Source: Anaerosphaera multitolerans (GTDB lineage Bacteria; Bacillota; Clostridia; Tissierellales; Peptoniphilaceae). From it: a stretch of 64,000 nucleotides of DNA. The position numbers were made by a program, and so were the translations under genes. This document shows, in pieces, positions 36,781 through 45,692 of this stretch; positions within the stretch are counted from its first letter, which is position 1; each line of letters begins with the position of its first letter. The stretch covers positions 106,112-170,111 of the forward strand of contig NZ_RLIH01000004.1 of NCBI RefSeq assembly GCF_004006535.1, read 5' to 3'. Under the pieces are notes generated by a model. That model was not told the origin of the DNA and did no database searches. It saw nothing but the letters and a program-made list of their open reading frames with translations.

Positions 36781-37875
36781 TTGAAAAGTTTTAATAAAAA
36801 GCTAGTGGCATTTTTCTCCCTGGGAATTTTGCTGTTTACCACTGCTTGTAATAAGGGACCGGAGGGAATGATTGCATCTGTAAACGGAGTGGACATTCCG
36901 GAGGAAAAATTTATAATGAATTATGTATCACAGAGAAATCAAATGGTACTTTATGGTGGTAGTGAGGAGATATTAGAGAAGTCTTCCTTTGACGATCCTT
37001 CTAAAAGTATAGATGAATCTTTAAGAGAAACTGCTCTAGAGGATTTGATTCAAATGGAAATCCTAAGACAGGATGCAGAGAGTAAGGGAATAAAAGTTAC
37101 CAATGAGGAAGTAGATGAAAGATTAAACTCAATTATTGAGCAGTATGAAAACGAAGAGGAATATCTTGCAGCTCTTGATGAATTAAAGATTACACCTGAG
37201 TTTTATAGATCTAATATAGAAAACTATATATTAATGGATAAGTATGCTGCTCAAATAGCTGAAGAAGTTGAGGCAACTGATGAAGATGCTCAAAAATACT
37301 ATGATGAGCATAAATCTGATTTCTTTGTGGCAAAGGCTGCTCATATCTTAGTTGAAGATGAAAAGGAAGCTATAAAGCTGAAAAAAGAAATTGATAAGGG
37401 CGCTGACTTTGCAGAACTGGCAAAGGAGAACTCAATAGATCCGGGTAGTGTGGAATCTGGAGGAGATCTGGGAGAGTTTACCAGCGGAACAATGGTTGCG
37501 GAATTTGAAAATGCAATTAAAGTTATGAAAGAAGGAGAAGTTTCCGATCCGGTACAAACTGAATACGGATACCACATTATTAGACTTGACAGTAAAAAGG
37601 ACAACTCTTTTGACAATGTTAAAAATCAAATTTTACAAATAGTTACTCAGGAAAAATTTGGAACCTACATTAATGATGTGGAAAAAGCAGCAGACGTGAA
37701 AAGGTATATGAAACCGGCTAGCATAGTAGTTTCAGAAGAATATCTAGTAGCACCGGAACCTGCTCCAACTGAAGAGGCAACCGGAGAAGGTGCACCGGTA
37801 AATAACACTCTTCCAACTGAAAATGAAACTGCTGAAACTGGTAATGCTGAAAGTGAAAATACTGCAGAAGAATAA
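36781..37875 (+). CDS. prsA: PrsA-like foldase lipoprotein (parvulin PPIase)
   Basis: Exported peptidyl-prolyl isomerase that helps fold secreted proteins outside the membrane. 364 residues from a TTG start (AAAGGATG site). The lipoprotein signal ends in FTTAC with the lipidated Cys at 23. A helical SurA-N-like region (~35-165) and a parvulin domain (~178-275, AKAAHILVEDE to GYHIIRLD) follow, with a Glu/Ala/Thr-rich unstructured tail after ~320. It follows mfd by 53 bases and ends at a terminator. Confidence 0.92.
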   Translation: MKSFNKKLVAFFSLGILLFTTACNKGPEGMIASVNGVDIPEEKFIMNYVSQRNQMVLYGGSEEILEKSSFDDPSKSIDESLRETALEDLIQMEILRQDAESKGIKVTNEEVDERLNSIIEQYENEEEYLAALDELKITPEFYRSNIENYILMDKYAAQIAEEVEATDEDAQKYYDEHKSDFFVAKAAHILVEDEKEAIKLKKEIDKGADFAELAKENSIDPGSVESGGDLGEFTSGTMVAEFENAIKVMKEGEVSDPVQTEYGYHIIRLDSKKDNSFDNVKNQILQIVTQEKFGTYINDVEKAADVKRYMKPASIVVSEEYLVAPEPAPTEEATGEGAPVNNTLPTENETAETGNAESENTAEE

Positions 37876-37884
37876 ATAAAGTTT

Positions 37885-37912
37885 AAGACACAGTCGGGCT
37901 GTGTCTTTTTTA
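37885..37912 (+). terminator. Terminator after prsA
   Basis: AAGACACAG-tcggg-CTGTGTCTT followed by TTTT. Confidence 0.88.
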
Positions 37913-37987
37913 TTCTCAAAAATTCAGGATTAAAAATCAATTAAAATAATTATAATTGCTGTAATATAAAAAATTTACTAAATAAAA

Positions 37988-38015
37988 TTGACATATTTTA
38001 TATACTTAATAGAAT
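37988..38015 (+). promoter_or_regulatory. Promoter with no downstream reading frame
   Basis: TTGACA, 16 bases, TAGAAT at 38010-38015. The -35 box is a perfect consensus. It points into a 130-base stretch without a reading frame that ends in a terminator. Confidence 0.5.
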
Positions 38016-38021
38016 CCGTTT

Positions 38022-38146
38022 TTAATTTGTAGAGATTTTTAGATTGGAAAGTCTTATTAATAATGGGATAAAATTTAAAAAGCTATTTCAATGTAAATTT
38101 ATAAAGTATAATGTAAAAAATAAAGCCCTAAAAGGCTTTATTTTTC
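38022..38146 (+). ncRNA. Candidate small RNA between prsA and the phosphatase gene
   Basis: An orphan transcription unit bounded by the promoter at 37988-38015 and a 12-bp terminator stem AAAAATAAAGCC (38116-38127) / GGCTTTATTTTT (38134-38145). The only ATG frames inside are a few codons long. No known RNA family is recognised. The 511-base gap 37876-38386 also holds the prsA terminator and two further inverted repeats (38188-38240 and 38300-38329). Confidence 0.4.
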
Positions 38147-38187
38147 TATGTTAGTTTATGTAGAAAATAAGGGATGTTAAAATGAGG

Positions 38188-38240
38188 AAGAGTTGACGGC
38201 TAACAAATAATAAATAGAGGTTGTTATTCTATCAACTCTT
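38188..38240. repeat. Nested inverted repeat
   Basis: Outer arms AAGAGTTGA (38188-38196) and TCAACTCTT (38232-38240), inner arms TAACAA (38201-38206) and TTGTTA (38221-38226), all perfect. No T-run or A-run flanks it, so it is not an obvious terminator. Confidence 0.5.
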
Positions 38241-38299
38241 TAGAAAACGTTACATCTAAATTATAAGAAGTTAGAATAGTAAAGTAAAGTAAATGGGAG

Positions 38300-38329
38300 T
38301 AAACTTTCTGTAAACTAATGTAAAGTTTA
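38300..38329. repeat. 8-bp inverted repeat near the phosphatase gene end
   Basis: TAAACTTT (38300-38307) and AAAGTTTA (38322-38329) around a loop that itself contains TGTAAA. The surrounding 50 bases repeat GTAAA several times. Confidence 0.4.
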
Positions 38330-38386
38330 ATTTATAATCTAAAGAGTGGTAATTACAGGTAGGAGTCCTAAGATAATATAAAATTA

Positions 38387-39085
38387 TTAAAGAACTCCAA
38401 AGGAATTTCTAATTATATCCAATTCTTTTTCAACAACGCCTATCTTATTTAAATAACCTAAGGGACCTCCATAATTTACATCTATCCACTTAAGAGTATA
38501 GTCCATTGCCTCAGGAGGGGCATAGAATAAAAATCTAAGATGCTCAGGATATTTTTCCAAAACTTCCTTAGAGGGGTATGTCATTGAATAATCTTCAATA
38601 ATTTTATCGTAGCTGACATTTGCAGCGGATAGTAGGAGCATGGAAAGTATACCCGTTCTGTCCTTTCCCGCAGTACAGTGGTATAATATCCCCTTTCCGT
38701 TGGAATGGTCTGCAATTAATTTAAAAATGTTTCTAAACTCAGCCTCCTGCCCTCTTATAAGGGACATATACATTTCATTTAAGGCCGTCTTAGGAGGGGT
38801 TCCTTTTAGCATTTCAGCTTGAAAGGCATCTAACATTGGCATCCAATAGTGGTTTTTAACTGTTACCTTATCAGGTTTTTTATCCACTTCAACTCTTGAG
38901 CGTAAATCTATTACAGTGTCAATACCTAAAGTTACAAGAGTTTTTTGGCCTTTATCAGTAATGTTGTAGAGAGAACCCGTTCTAAAATAAAAACCGCGCT
39001 TTAAAATTTTCCCGTCTCGATTTTCAATTCCTCCAAGGTCTCTGACGTTTCTAACGCCTTCAATTTTAAGAATTCTACTCTTCAT
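38387..39085 (-). CDS. Protein tyrosine phosphatase (Y_phosphatase3 type)
   Basis: A 232-residue cytoplasmic tyrosine/dual-specificity phosphatase. The signature HCTAGKDRTG places the nucleophile at C137 and the phosphate-binding Arg at R143. The N-terminal NVRDLGGIENRDGK and TVIDLRSRVEVD are usual in this group, which also includes lipid phosphatases. The ATG follows AAAGGATATTGAA. It is a single gene, divergent from the helicase gene. The substrate is unknown. Confidence 0.88.
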   Translation of the reverse strand: MKSRILKIEGVRNVRDLGGIENRDGKILKRGFYFRTGSLYNITDKGQKTLVTLGIDTVIDLRSRVEVDKKPDKVTVKNHYWMPMLDAFQAEMLKGTPPKTALNEMYMSLIRGQEAEFRNIFKLIADHSNGKGILYHCTAGKDRTGILSMLLLSAANVSYDKIIEDYSMTYPSKEVLEKYPEHLRFLFYAPPEAMDYTLKWIDVNYGGPLGYLNKIGVVEKELDIIRNSFGVL

Positions 39086-39237
39086 TTCAATATCCTTTCC
39101 ACATATTTTCTTATCTTAATTATAACATAATTGACCTTTGGAATTAATTTTAAGAAATTTCAAAAACCAAAACTTTAATTAAATTTTGAAAACTAAATTA
39201 TAGTTAATTTAAAAATTTGGAAAGCGTAAATATTAAA

Positions 39238-39352
39238 ATGACAATTATACGAATTTGTGGTATTATAAATACGCAATCGGGATTAATAGAATTAGGTTGA
39301 AATAGTAAACTAAGATGCAAAATTCTATGTTTTATAGAGTTTTGCTTTTTCT
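39238..39352 (+). promoter_or_regulatory. Helicase-gene leader: promoter and terminator with competing pairing
   Basis: ATGACA (39238-39243), 17 bases, TATTAT (39261-39266) is a good promoter. About 45 bases past the expected start lies a 12-bp terminator, GCAAAATTCTAT (39317-39328) / ATAGAGTTTTGC (39334-39345), followed by TTTTTCTTTT. ATAGAATT (39286-39293) can pair perfectly with AATTCTAT (39321-39328), disrupting the terminator. The gene starts at 39404, so this looks like a premature-termination leader. Otherwise the 318-base divergent gap (39086-39403) shows nothing else. Confidence 0.55.
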
Positions 39353-39403
39353 TTTAAGTGAATATATAAAATTAAGAGTATGAGAAAGAGGTAAAATTAA
39401 TTA

Positions 39404-41068
39404 GTGGAAGAACAAAAATTTGAAGAGTTAAATCTCTCACAGGAAGTATTAAATGCCATTTCAGATATGGGCTTTGAAAAATTATCTGCAATTCAAGCGC
39501 AGGCAATACCCCATTTAATGAATGGAGAAGATGTAATAGGACAGGCACAAACGGGAACGGGAAAGACGGCTGCCTTTGGAATACCCATAATTGAAAGAGT
39601 GGATTCCAGTTTAAATGAAGTGCAATCAATAGTACTTTGTCCAACAAGGGAACTATGTATCCAAGTTTCAGAGGAAATAGCAAAATTGGCTAAGTACAAG
39701 GAAAATTTAAGAGTACTGCCCATATATGGAGGACAGTCAATTGACAGACAACTGCGTGCTTTAAAAAAGGGCGTACAAATTGTTATAGGAACACCTGGAA
39801 GGGTAATAGATCATATTAGAAGAAGAACTTTAAAAATAGACAATATAAAGATGTTTGTCCTAGATGAAGCGGATGAAATGTTTGATATGGGCTTTAGGGA
39901 GGATATTGAATTAATAATAGGCAATACCTCCGATGAAAGACAATCTTTATTTTTCTCCGCAACTATGGATAGGGAAATAATGAATTTTGCTAAAAAATAT
40001 CAAAAGAATCCCCAAGTTATAAAAGTGGTGAAAAAGGAACTTACAGTACCAAAGGTTACCCAGTTTTACTATGAATTAAGAGGAAGTATAAAGACAGAAG
40101 TACTTTCCAGAGTTTTAGATATTTACAATCCAAAATTGACAGTGGTATTTTGTAATACTAAGAAAAAAGTAGATGAGTTAACGGGAGAATTGCAGGGCAG
40201 AGGTTATTTTGCCGACGGACTTCACGGTGACTTAAAGCAGGCTCAAAGAGATGTGGTAATGAATAAGTTCAGAAAAGGCACCATTGATATTTTAGTGGCA
40301 ACAGATGTTGCGGCAAGAGGCATTGACGTAGATGATGTGGACTTGGTGGTAAACTATGATATGCCTCAGGATAATGAATACTACGTTCATAGAATAGGAA
40401 GGACTGCCAGAGCCGGAAGAGAGGGAACGGCAATAAGTTTTATTACAGGCAGAGATTTTAATATTCTAAGGGATATTGAAAAATATACGAAGACTGTAAT
40501 TGAAAGAAGAAGTTTACCTACATTAAAGGACATTGAAACCAAACAGTTTTCAAAAACCGTTGAAAAAATTAGAAATGTTTTGGAAAATGAAAATCTTGAA
40601 AAGCAAATTGAAACGGTAAGTCTTTTAGAAAGCGAAGAATATTCTGCAACTCATATTGCAGCTGCAATTTTAAAGTTGTATATGAAGGACAATAGACTGG
40701 ACGGACATGAGGAGATAGATGCAGTAGATAATAGTAAGAAAGCGCCGGGCGGTAGGAAGACCAGAAGAGATAAGAGGGACGGAGACCAAAGAGGCGACAG
40801 AAAGCAGAATAGAACTGTGAAAAATTCCACTAGAATATTTTTAAATGTGGGAAAGAAAAAGGGCGTATCTGCGAAACACATTCTATCAGCTTTATGTAAT
40901 GATGCGGGTATTTCTGCGAAAGAAGTGGGAAATATAGATGTCTATGATAAGTTTACCTTTGTGGACATTAGTGAAAAATCTGCAGATAAGGTGGTTTCAA
41001 AGTTAAACCATAAACATATTAAGGGCTCTAAAGTAACTGTGGAGAGAGCAAATAAAAAAACAAGATAA
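39404..41068 (+). CDS. DEAD-box ATP-dependent RNA helicase with DbpA-type RNA-binding domain
   Basis: 554 residues. RecA1: Q-motif IQAQAIP near 30, AQTGTGKT at 48-55, DEAD at 154-157, SAT near 187. RecA2 carries ARGIDVDDV and HRIGRTARAGR. A basic linker (~440-475) leads to a C-terminal RNA-recognition domain (~478-552) of the DbpA/CsdA type. Function in ribosome assembly or mRNA turnover at low temperature is likely from the family. The GTG start has AGAGGT 12 bases upstream, a long spacing. It is preceded by an attenuator-like leader. Confidence 0.92.
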   Translation: MEEQKFEELNLSQEVLNAISDMGFEKLSAIQAQAIPHLMNGEDVIGQAQTGTGKTAAFGIPIIERVDSSLNEVQSIVLCPTRELCIQVSEEIAKLAKYKENLRVLPIYGGQSIDRQLRALKKGVQIVIGTPGRVIDHIRRRTLKIDNIKMFVLDEADEMFDMGFREDIELIIGNTSDERQSLFFSATMDREIMNFAKKYQKNPQVIKVVKKELTVPKVTQFYYELRGSIKTEVLSRVLDIYNPKLTVVFCNTKKKVDELTGELQGRGYFADGLHGDLKQAQRDVVMNKFRKGTIDILVATDVAARGIDVDDVDLVVNYDMPQDNEYYVHRIGRTARAGREGTAISFITGRDFNILRDIEKYTKTVIERRSLPTLKDIETKQFSKTVEKIRNVLENENLEKQIETVSLLESEEYSATHIAAAILKLYMKDNRLDGHEEIDAVDNSKKAPGGRKTRRDKRDGDQRGDRKQNRTVKNSTRIFLNVGKKKGVSAKHILSALCNDAGISAKEVGNIDVYDKFTFVDISEKSADKVVSKLNHKHIKGSKVTVERANKKTR

Positions 41069-41076
41069 AATATAAA

Positions 41077-41123
41077 ATAAAACAGACCTCTAGGTCGCTT
41101 CAGTGCTTAGAGGTCTGTTTTTA
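41077..41123. terminator. Bidirectional terminator
   Basis: AAAACAGACCTCTA / TAGAGGTCTGTTTT, about 14 bp, between the convergent helicase and membrane-protein genes. Confidence 0.88.
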
Positions 41124-42179
41124 TGTTTTTGAAATATTAATGGGAGATTTTCCGGCTGAAAAAAGTTTATATAGAATAAGTGCCAAAAAGCTAATTATAA
41201 GCAACAGATAAAAGTTAATTCCTCTCGTCAGCAGTAAAGCTCCGTTAATTAAATTTTTAGGATAAATATCCGCAAAGAGAAGAAGAAATCCCGTTTCATT
41301 AACTCCCACCGAACCAGGTAGGGGCATATAGGATGAGGCAATATATATAAGACACTGCATTGAAATTATATCCATAACTGAATACTTGTCTTGTCCTAGG
41401 GACAGGTAGACCAAGTAGGAAACTCCAAACATACTAACCATTTGAATACAGGTAGTTAGAAAGGTTTTAAAAAGAGTTAATTTATTCTTTACAATGTACT
41501 TGGAAAATATATTATATTCTTCAATTTGAATTTGCAGCGACAATTTTAAGGTTTGTTTTCTTCCCTCCTGTAAAAAGGGCAATTTATTTATTATAAAGCC
41601 TAGAAATTTTGCAAAGGATAGAGAGATTTTGGGGTTAAAGATACAAAGCAGTATAAAGGCTATTACACATATGTTAATAATAAGTCCGACAATTACCAGA
41701 GATAAAATACCCTTGCTCACATATAAATTTTGACTTAAGTACCACGTTAGACAAAGGACACCCAGAAAAAATGAGGTCAATTGATTTGAAAGCATACTTA
41801 CAAAGAGAGCCAACGTTGAGCGGGATATTTCCACTCCGTCTTTTTTCATTTCATATATTTGCATAGGTTGACCGCCTGTTGCCGACGGCGTAATTCCACT
41901 GAAGAAAAACCCTACAAAGGCATATTTTAAAGTCCTTAAAAAGGTAAATTTATAGTTGAACATATAGAGAAGTCTTTTGGTATTTATTGCATCGCCCACT
42001 ATAAAGATTAAAGCACATAGGACTCCGAAAAATATATAAATTTTCTTAGCTGAAAAGAGTAAAAGCATTAGAGCTCTTTTATTTTCATTTTTAAATATTA
42101 TGGAGAAGACCACAGCGGACAAAAAGATTAATATTAATATATTAAATATGAAATTTTTATTTTTACCATAGTTTTTCAT
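41121..42179 (-). CDS. Flippase-like membrane protein (LPG synthase transmembrane family)
   Basis: A 352-residue polytopic protein matching the lysylphosphatidylglycerol synthase TM/UPF0104 family, which lacks the soluble aminoacyl-transferase domain of MprF. About eight hydrophobic helices are visible. GFFFSGITPSATGGQPMQ near residue 90 and PLPGSVGVNETGFLL near 290 are the two conserved re-entrant motifs. It lies 38 bases after a glycolipid glycosyltransferase gene on the same strand, so transport of the glycolipid is a reasonable guess. Confidence 0.82.
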   Translation of the reverse strand: MKNYGKNKNFIFNILILIFLSAVVFSIIFKNENKRALMLLLFSAKKIYIFFGVLCALIFIVGDAINTKRLLYMFNYKFTFLRTLKYAFVGFFFSGITPSATGGQPMQIYEMKKDGVEISRSTLALFVSMLSNQLTSFFLGVLCLTWYLSQNLYVSKGILSLVIVGLIINICVIAFILLCIFNPKISLSFAKFLGFIINKLPFLQEGRKQTLKLSLQIQIEEYNIFSKYIVKNKLTLFKTFLTTCIQMVSMFGVSYLVYLSLGQDKYSVMDIISMQCLIYIASSYMPLPGSVGVNETGFLLLFADIYPKNLINGALLLTRGINFYLLLIISFLALILYKLFSAGKSPINISKT

Positions 42180-42217
42180 AATACCAACTCATTATTTTTA
42201 GAATAATATCATTTTTA

Positions 42218-43333
42218 TTATATAACATCGGCAAGATTAATATTATATAAATTTTTTCTCTTTGCTTTTTCAACTATGGTTTTCAATGTATTTTTCAAAT
42301 TCACATTGGGAAATTCTGTTTTAAGCTGCCTCATATTTTCTCTTATAAAGTTAAGAACTTCTTCAGCTTTTATAAAATCCATTAGTTGATTTGGAATATC
42401 TTCTGAATTTTCCCATACTACCTTTCCCAACATATACTCTTCAATAAATTTTCCATTTGCTTTTTCCTGAGCCAAGTAGGGTTTTATAATAAACATTGGA
42501 GTTTCACTGTAAATAGCTTCAAATAAAGTTACGCCTCCGGGTTTTGTAAGAATAATATCGGCTTTTTCCATATATTTGTGGACTTCTTTTGTAAAACCTA
42601 TTATTTCACTTTGAGGATACTTCTTTAAGAGTCTATCATAGCTGTTTTTATTTTTTCCGCTTATAATAGTTACGCAAATGTTAGGTTCTTTTACAAGTCT
42701 ATCCATTAAGTTTTCAAGTTTCGGAAGTAGTCCAAGACCTCCGCCCATAATTAAAATATTTTTAGTTTTTGCAGAGCCTTCCTTTTTTATATTGAAATTT
42801 TTACTTACGGGTACTCCCGTTGTAAATACCCTGGAAGCTTTCACTCCGTATTTTATTAAGTGGTTTTTAATTTCTTTTGAAGGAACTAAATAGTAGTCCG
42901 TACCCGGAGCAATCCATTCAATATGAGTACTGATATCGGTAATAGAAGTAACCAAGAGGGAATTTAAATTAGTAGAGCGTTTAAAAGCGGAAATAGTCCT
43001 TGCACAAATTGGAATAGTTGAAATAATTATATCGGGGCTATAATCTTCAATTAGCTTATTTAATTTTTTATTAATACTGCTTCCCGGCAGCTTTATATCC
43101 ATTTCAATTTTTTCTGAAAATTTATAGAGTAAATTATAAATTTCCGGATGATTCTTTACCAGTAGAGAAAATCCGTTATAAATTATTTTTGCTCTTTCAC
43201 TATAAACATATTCAATTAAATCCACTGTACTTATTTTTATTTCCGAGTCCAAAGTTTTAAGTTCTCTTTCAATGGTATTGGCTACGGAAATATGGCCCAT
43301 TCCAAATCTTGCTGTTAAAATTAAAATATTCAC
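42218..43333 (-). CDS. MGDG synthase-type diacylglycerol glycosyltransferase
   Basis: A 371-residue GT28-family enzyme of the UgtP/MGDG-synthase group that adds sugar to diacylglycerol. The N-terminus ILTARFGMGHISVANTIERELK is the lipid-acceptor motif. ILIMGGGLGLLP near 195 and the C-terminal donor site KPGGVTLFEAIYSETPM near 265 complete the fold. The GTG start follows AAGGAGGATAACA. Together with the flippase-like gene downstream it forms a two-gene membrane-glycolipid operon. Sugar specificity is not visible. Confidence 0.87.
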   Translation of the reverse strand: MNILILTARFGMGHISVANTIERELKTLDSEIKISTVDLIEYVYSERAKIIYNGFSLLVKNHPEIYNLLYKFSEKIEMDIKLPGSSINKKLNKLIEDYSPDIIISTIPICARTISAFKRSTNLNSLLVTSITDISTHIEWIAPGTDYYLVPSKEIKNHLIKYGVKASRVFTTGVPVSKNFNIKKEGSAKTKNILIMGGGLGLLPKLENLMDRLVKEPNICVTIISGKNKNSYDRLLKKYPQSEIIGFTKEVHKYMEKADIILTKPGGVTLFEAIYSETPMFIIKPYLAQEKANGKFIEEYMLGKVVWENSEDIPNQLMDFIKAEEVLNFIRENMRQLKTEFPNVNLKNTLKTIVEKAKRKNLYNINLADVI

Positions 43334-43472
43334 TGTTATCCTCCTTATTCTCTTATATAGATAATACAGGAGAAATATTAACGAAATCTTTCTTATCTTC
43401 TAAAAAAGTTTTAAGAAATTAATAAAAATTCGTTAATCTTATTTGGATATTGCAGATGTGGAATATACAATA

Positions 43473-43495
43473 GAAAAAGGCACTTAAAGTACCTT
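43473..43495 (-). terminator. Terminator of the 528-residue protein gene
   Basis: On the minus strand AAGGTACTT/AAGTGCCTT followed by TTTTT. The stem covers the stop codon. Confidence 0.65.
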
Positions 43496-45080
43496 AGTCT
43501 ATTGTTTTAATATTAAATTGTGTTCCCATATTTTCGCCGCTTACTTCTAGAAGATCACCTGCTTTTATAAAAGGCAGCTTATTACTTGTTTGAATTGGAG
43601 CAATAAAGACTAAGTCCGTTCCAACTCCCTTAATAAAGTAATGGGTATTGCCGTCAATAGTAACAGGATAAATTTCACTTACTGTTACAGTCATTTCCTC
43701 TAATGTGCTTTCGTCTATTTCTCCATCTATAGTTAAACCGAAGGAATCGTAATTTGAAAGAGCTTGTTTAATAGTACTTCCCGTCGCTACATTTTGATAG
43801 TTTTGAGCATCTACAAAGGCAAACATCTTAGTTAAATCAGCATTGTCCTTTAGAGACATAAAGTAGGTAGGTCTGTTGTAAAGGTTAATTAAAATCGGGA
43901 AAGTGGCCTTGTATCCTTTCTCTTGTACGGCTCCCTGCGCCGATTCCATTACGGAATACTCATCAGCTGAGGAAACGGGATAAAATTTAGTCTCCTTAGT
44001 TCTCATATTAATAAGGACGAAGCCTATATTGGAGTTATCCGCCAGTACGGAGGTAATACCTGTATAAAGGTAGATGTCATTTCCAATGGAGAGGTAATTG
44101 TATCCGTCAGTGGGCTTAGTTACCCCTCTTTGGCCAAAGTACTGGTTTATAAATCCGTTTTTAAGTCTGCCGTTCCAATTTAACTGTTGAATAACTAAAT
44201 TAGCTGAATAAACTCTGTCAATCCATTCAGGTACATTATCGGCATCGTACTTTTTAACTTCACCGCTTACTGCATCAACTACTATAAGAGCATTTACATC
44301 CATACCTCCTATAAGTCCGATTGTGGGTTTTAAAGTTGAAGCAACCCAGTAAGGATGACCTTCGTCGTCAACTTCAAAGTTGATTTCATCTATTATTGCA
44401 GTTGGATGTTTAAATCTAATATGTCTTTTAATGTCTCTGGAAAATTTATCGGTAAAGGAATATTTAATGGGTTTTTCCAATTTAACCAAGTCCACTTCTT
44501 GGCTTGCCATATCTACTGAGATATAGTAGGGTATTCCGTTTCTGCTGTTTTTAAACCATTTTATAATGTCGGAATAAACTAGGGGAGTAACTCTTTCGGG
44601 TTTCCCATCTACAGTTATTTGACTGTAAGTTGAATCAATGTCATACTGGGAGACCAAGTCGCCCATTTCTCCCATCTTTCGGGAGCCCAATTTAAGCGCT
44701 GTAGATCTGTCTACAACAGGTAATTTATTAAAGTCCACCTGCTCAACGTCTTCGCTGAAAATACCGTCCTCCCTTTCAATTAAGGCTGCATATTTTTTAG
44801 CGTGAAAAGGAATACTGGAGATTATCTGCATAATAAAGAAAATAGCCCAAACGGAAACTAAAAACTTAATTAGCAGCTTAGTTACCTTAATAAATTTATC
44901 CTTGTTAAAAATAGAAAACAAAAGATAAAAAATGACTGTAAAAATAGAAAGATAGGCATAGAAATCGAAAGAAAAAATATTTATTGGCGGCAGTACCACA
45001 TAGAAAATAATAAAGTTAATAATCAGTCCTGCCGCAAGGGGAATTAAAAAACTGTTCTTATTAAATAATTTGGTTTTCAA
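43494..45080 (-). CDS. Large membrane-anchored protein of unknown function
   Basis: 528 residues, family not securely recognised. Helices at ~12-32, 38-58 and 68-92 anchor a long extracellular or cytoplasmic part (~95-528). That part contains two segments resembling PepSY-like strands: VNALIVVDAVSGEVKKYD (~278-295) and GFVLINMRTKETKFYP. These suggest a repeated fold. A C-terminal OB-like stretch (~455-528) is plausible. The TTG start has AAGGAG at a good distance. It is monocistronic with its own terminator. Confidence 0.6.
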   Translation of the reverse strand: MKTKLFNKNSFLIPLAAGLIINFIIFYVVLPPINIFSFDFYAYLSIFTVIFYLLFSIFNKDKFIKVTKLLIKFLVSVWAIFFIMQIISSIPFHAKKYAALIEREDGIFSEDVEQVDFNKLPVVDRSTALKLGSRKMGEMGDLVSQYDIDSTYSQITVDGKPERVTPLVYSDIIKWFKNSRNGIPYYISVDMASQEVDLVKLEKPIKYSFTDKFSRDIKRHIRFKHPTAIIDEINFEVDDEGHPYWVASTLKPTIGLIGGMDVNALIVVDAVSGEVKKYDADNVPEWIDRVYSANLVIQQLNWNGRLKNGFINQYFGQRGVTKPTDGYNYLSIGNDIYLYTGITSVLADNSNIGFVLINMRTKETKFYPVSSADEYSVMESAQGAVQEKGYKATFPILINLYNRPTYFMSLKDNADLTKMFAFVDAQNYQNVATGSTIKQALSNYDSFGLTIDGEIDESTLEEMTVTVSEIYPVTIDGNTHYFIKGVGTDLVFIAPIQTSNKLPFIKAGDLLEVSGENMGTQFNIKTID

Positions 45081-45142
45081 ATAATTACTCCTTTCCTTAG
45101 TATTCTTATATATTACTATATTACCATATAGCTATTTTGCTA

Positions 45143-45172
45143 TAAATAAAAAGATCAGAATAATCTGATCTT
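45143..45172 (-). terminator. Terminator of the nitroreductase gene
   Basis: On the minus strand AAGATCAGA/TCTGATCTT followed by TTTTTATTT. It overlaps the stop codon. Confidence 0.8.
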
Positions 45173-45692
45173 AAAATTTTTCATAATGAACTTTAGATGA
45201 TACGTCAAACTCCTGTCTTTTTCTAACTCTCTCATTACCATATCCTATTGGCATTACACATAGTGTATTGAAGTTTTTAGGGATGTCAAAAAGTTCCCTT
45301 AAGTAACTTTGAATCTCAACGCCTTGATTGGTTTCACCCTCTTTTAAGTTTACCCATCCAGTGCTAAGACCTTCTTCCTGAGCAAGAAGTTGTAAGTAAC
45401 TTGCCACTATGGAACATTCTTCAACCCAAGTTTTTTTAGATATATCAGTATCGGCCATAACTAAAATAACTTGAGGGACATCTGCTAAAAACCTGGTGCT
45501 GAAAGTTTCAATCTCAGATAGTTTTTTTAATTTTTCTTTATCTTCAACTACTAAAAATTGCACAGGTCTTGCATTTCCATAGGAAGGTCCCATTAAGGCA
45601 AATTGTAGTAATTCTTCTAAAATTTCTTTTTCCACCGGCTTATCTTCATATTTTCTAATTGTTCTTCTGTTTTTTATTATTTCTTTAAGCAT
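45171..45692 (-). CDS. Nitroreductase family flavoprotein
   Basis: A 173-residue FMN-dependent NAD(P)H oxidoreductase. It opens with LKEIIKNRRTIRKYEDKPVEKEILEEL, which carries the FMN-phosphate-binding RRTIRKY, and has MGPSYGNARPVQFLVVED near residue 35. The C-terminal third has MPIGYGNER, where the second FMN-binding segment lies. The length is at the short end of the family. It is monocistronic. The physiological substrate is unknown. Confidence 0.88.
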   Translation of the reverse strand: MLKEIIKNRRTIRKYEDKPVEKEILEELLQFALMGPSYGNARPVQFLVVEDKEKLKKLSEIETFSTRFLADVPQVILVMADTDISKKTWVEECSIVASYLQLLAQEEGLSTGWVNLKEGETNQGVEIQSYLRELFDIPKNFNTLCVMPIGYGNERVRKRQEFDVSSKVHYEKF

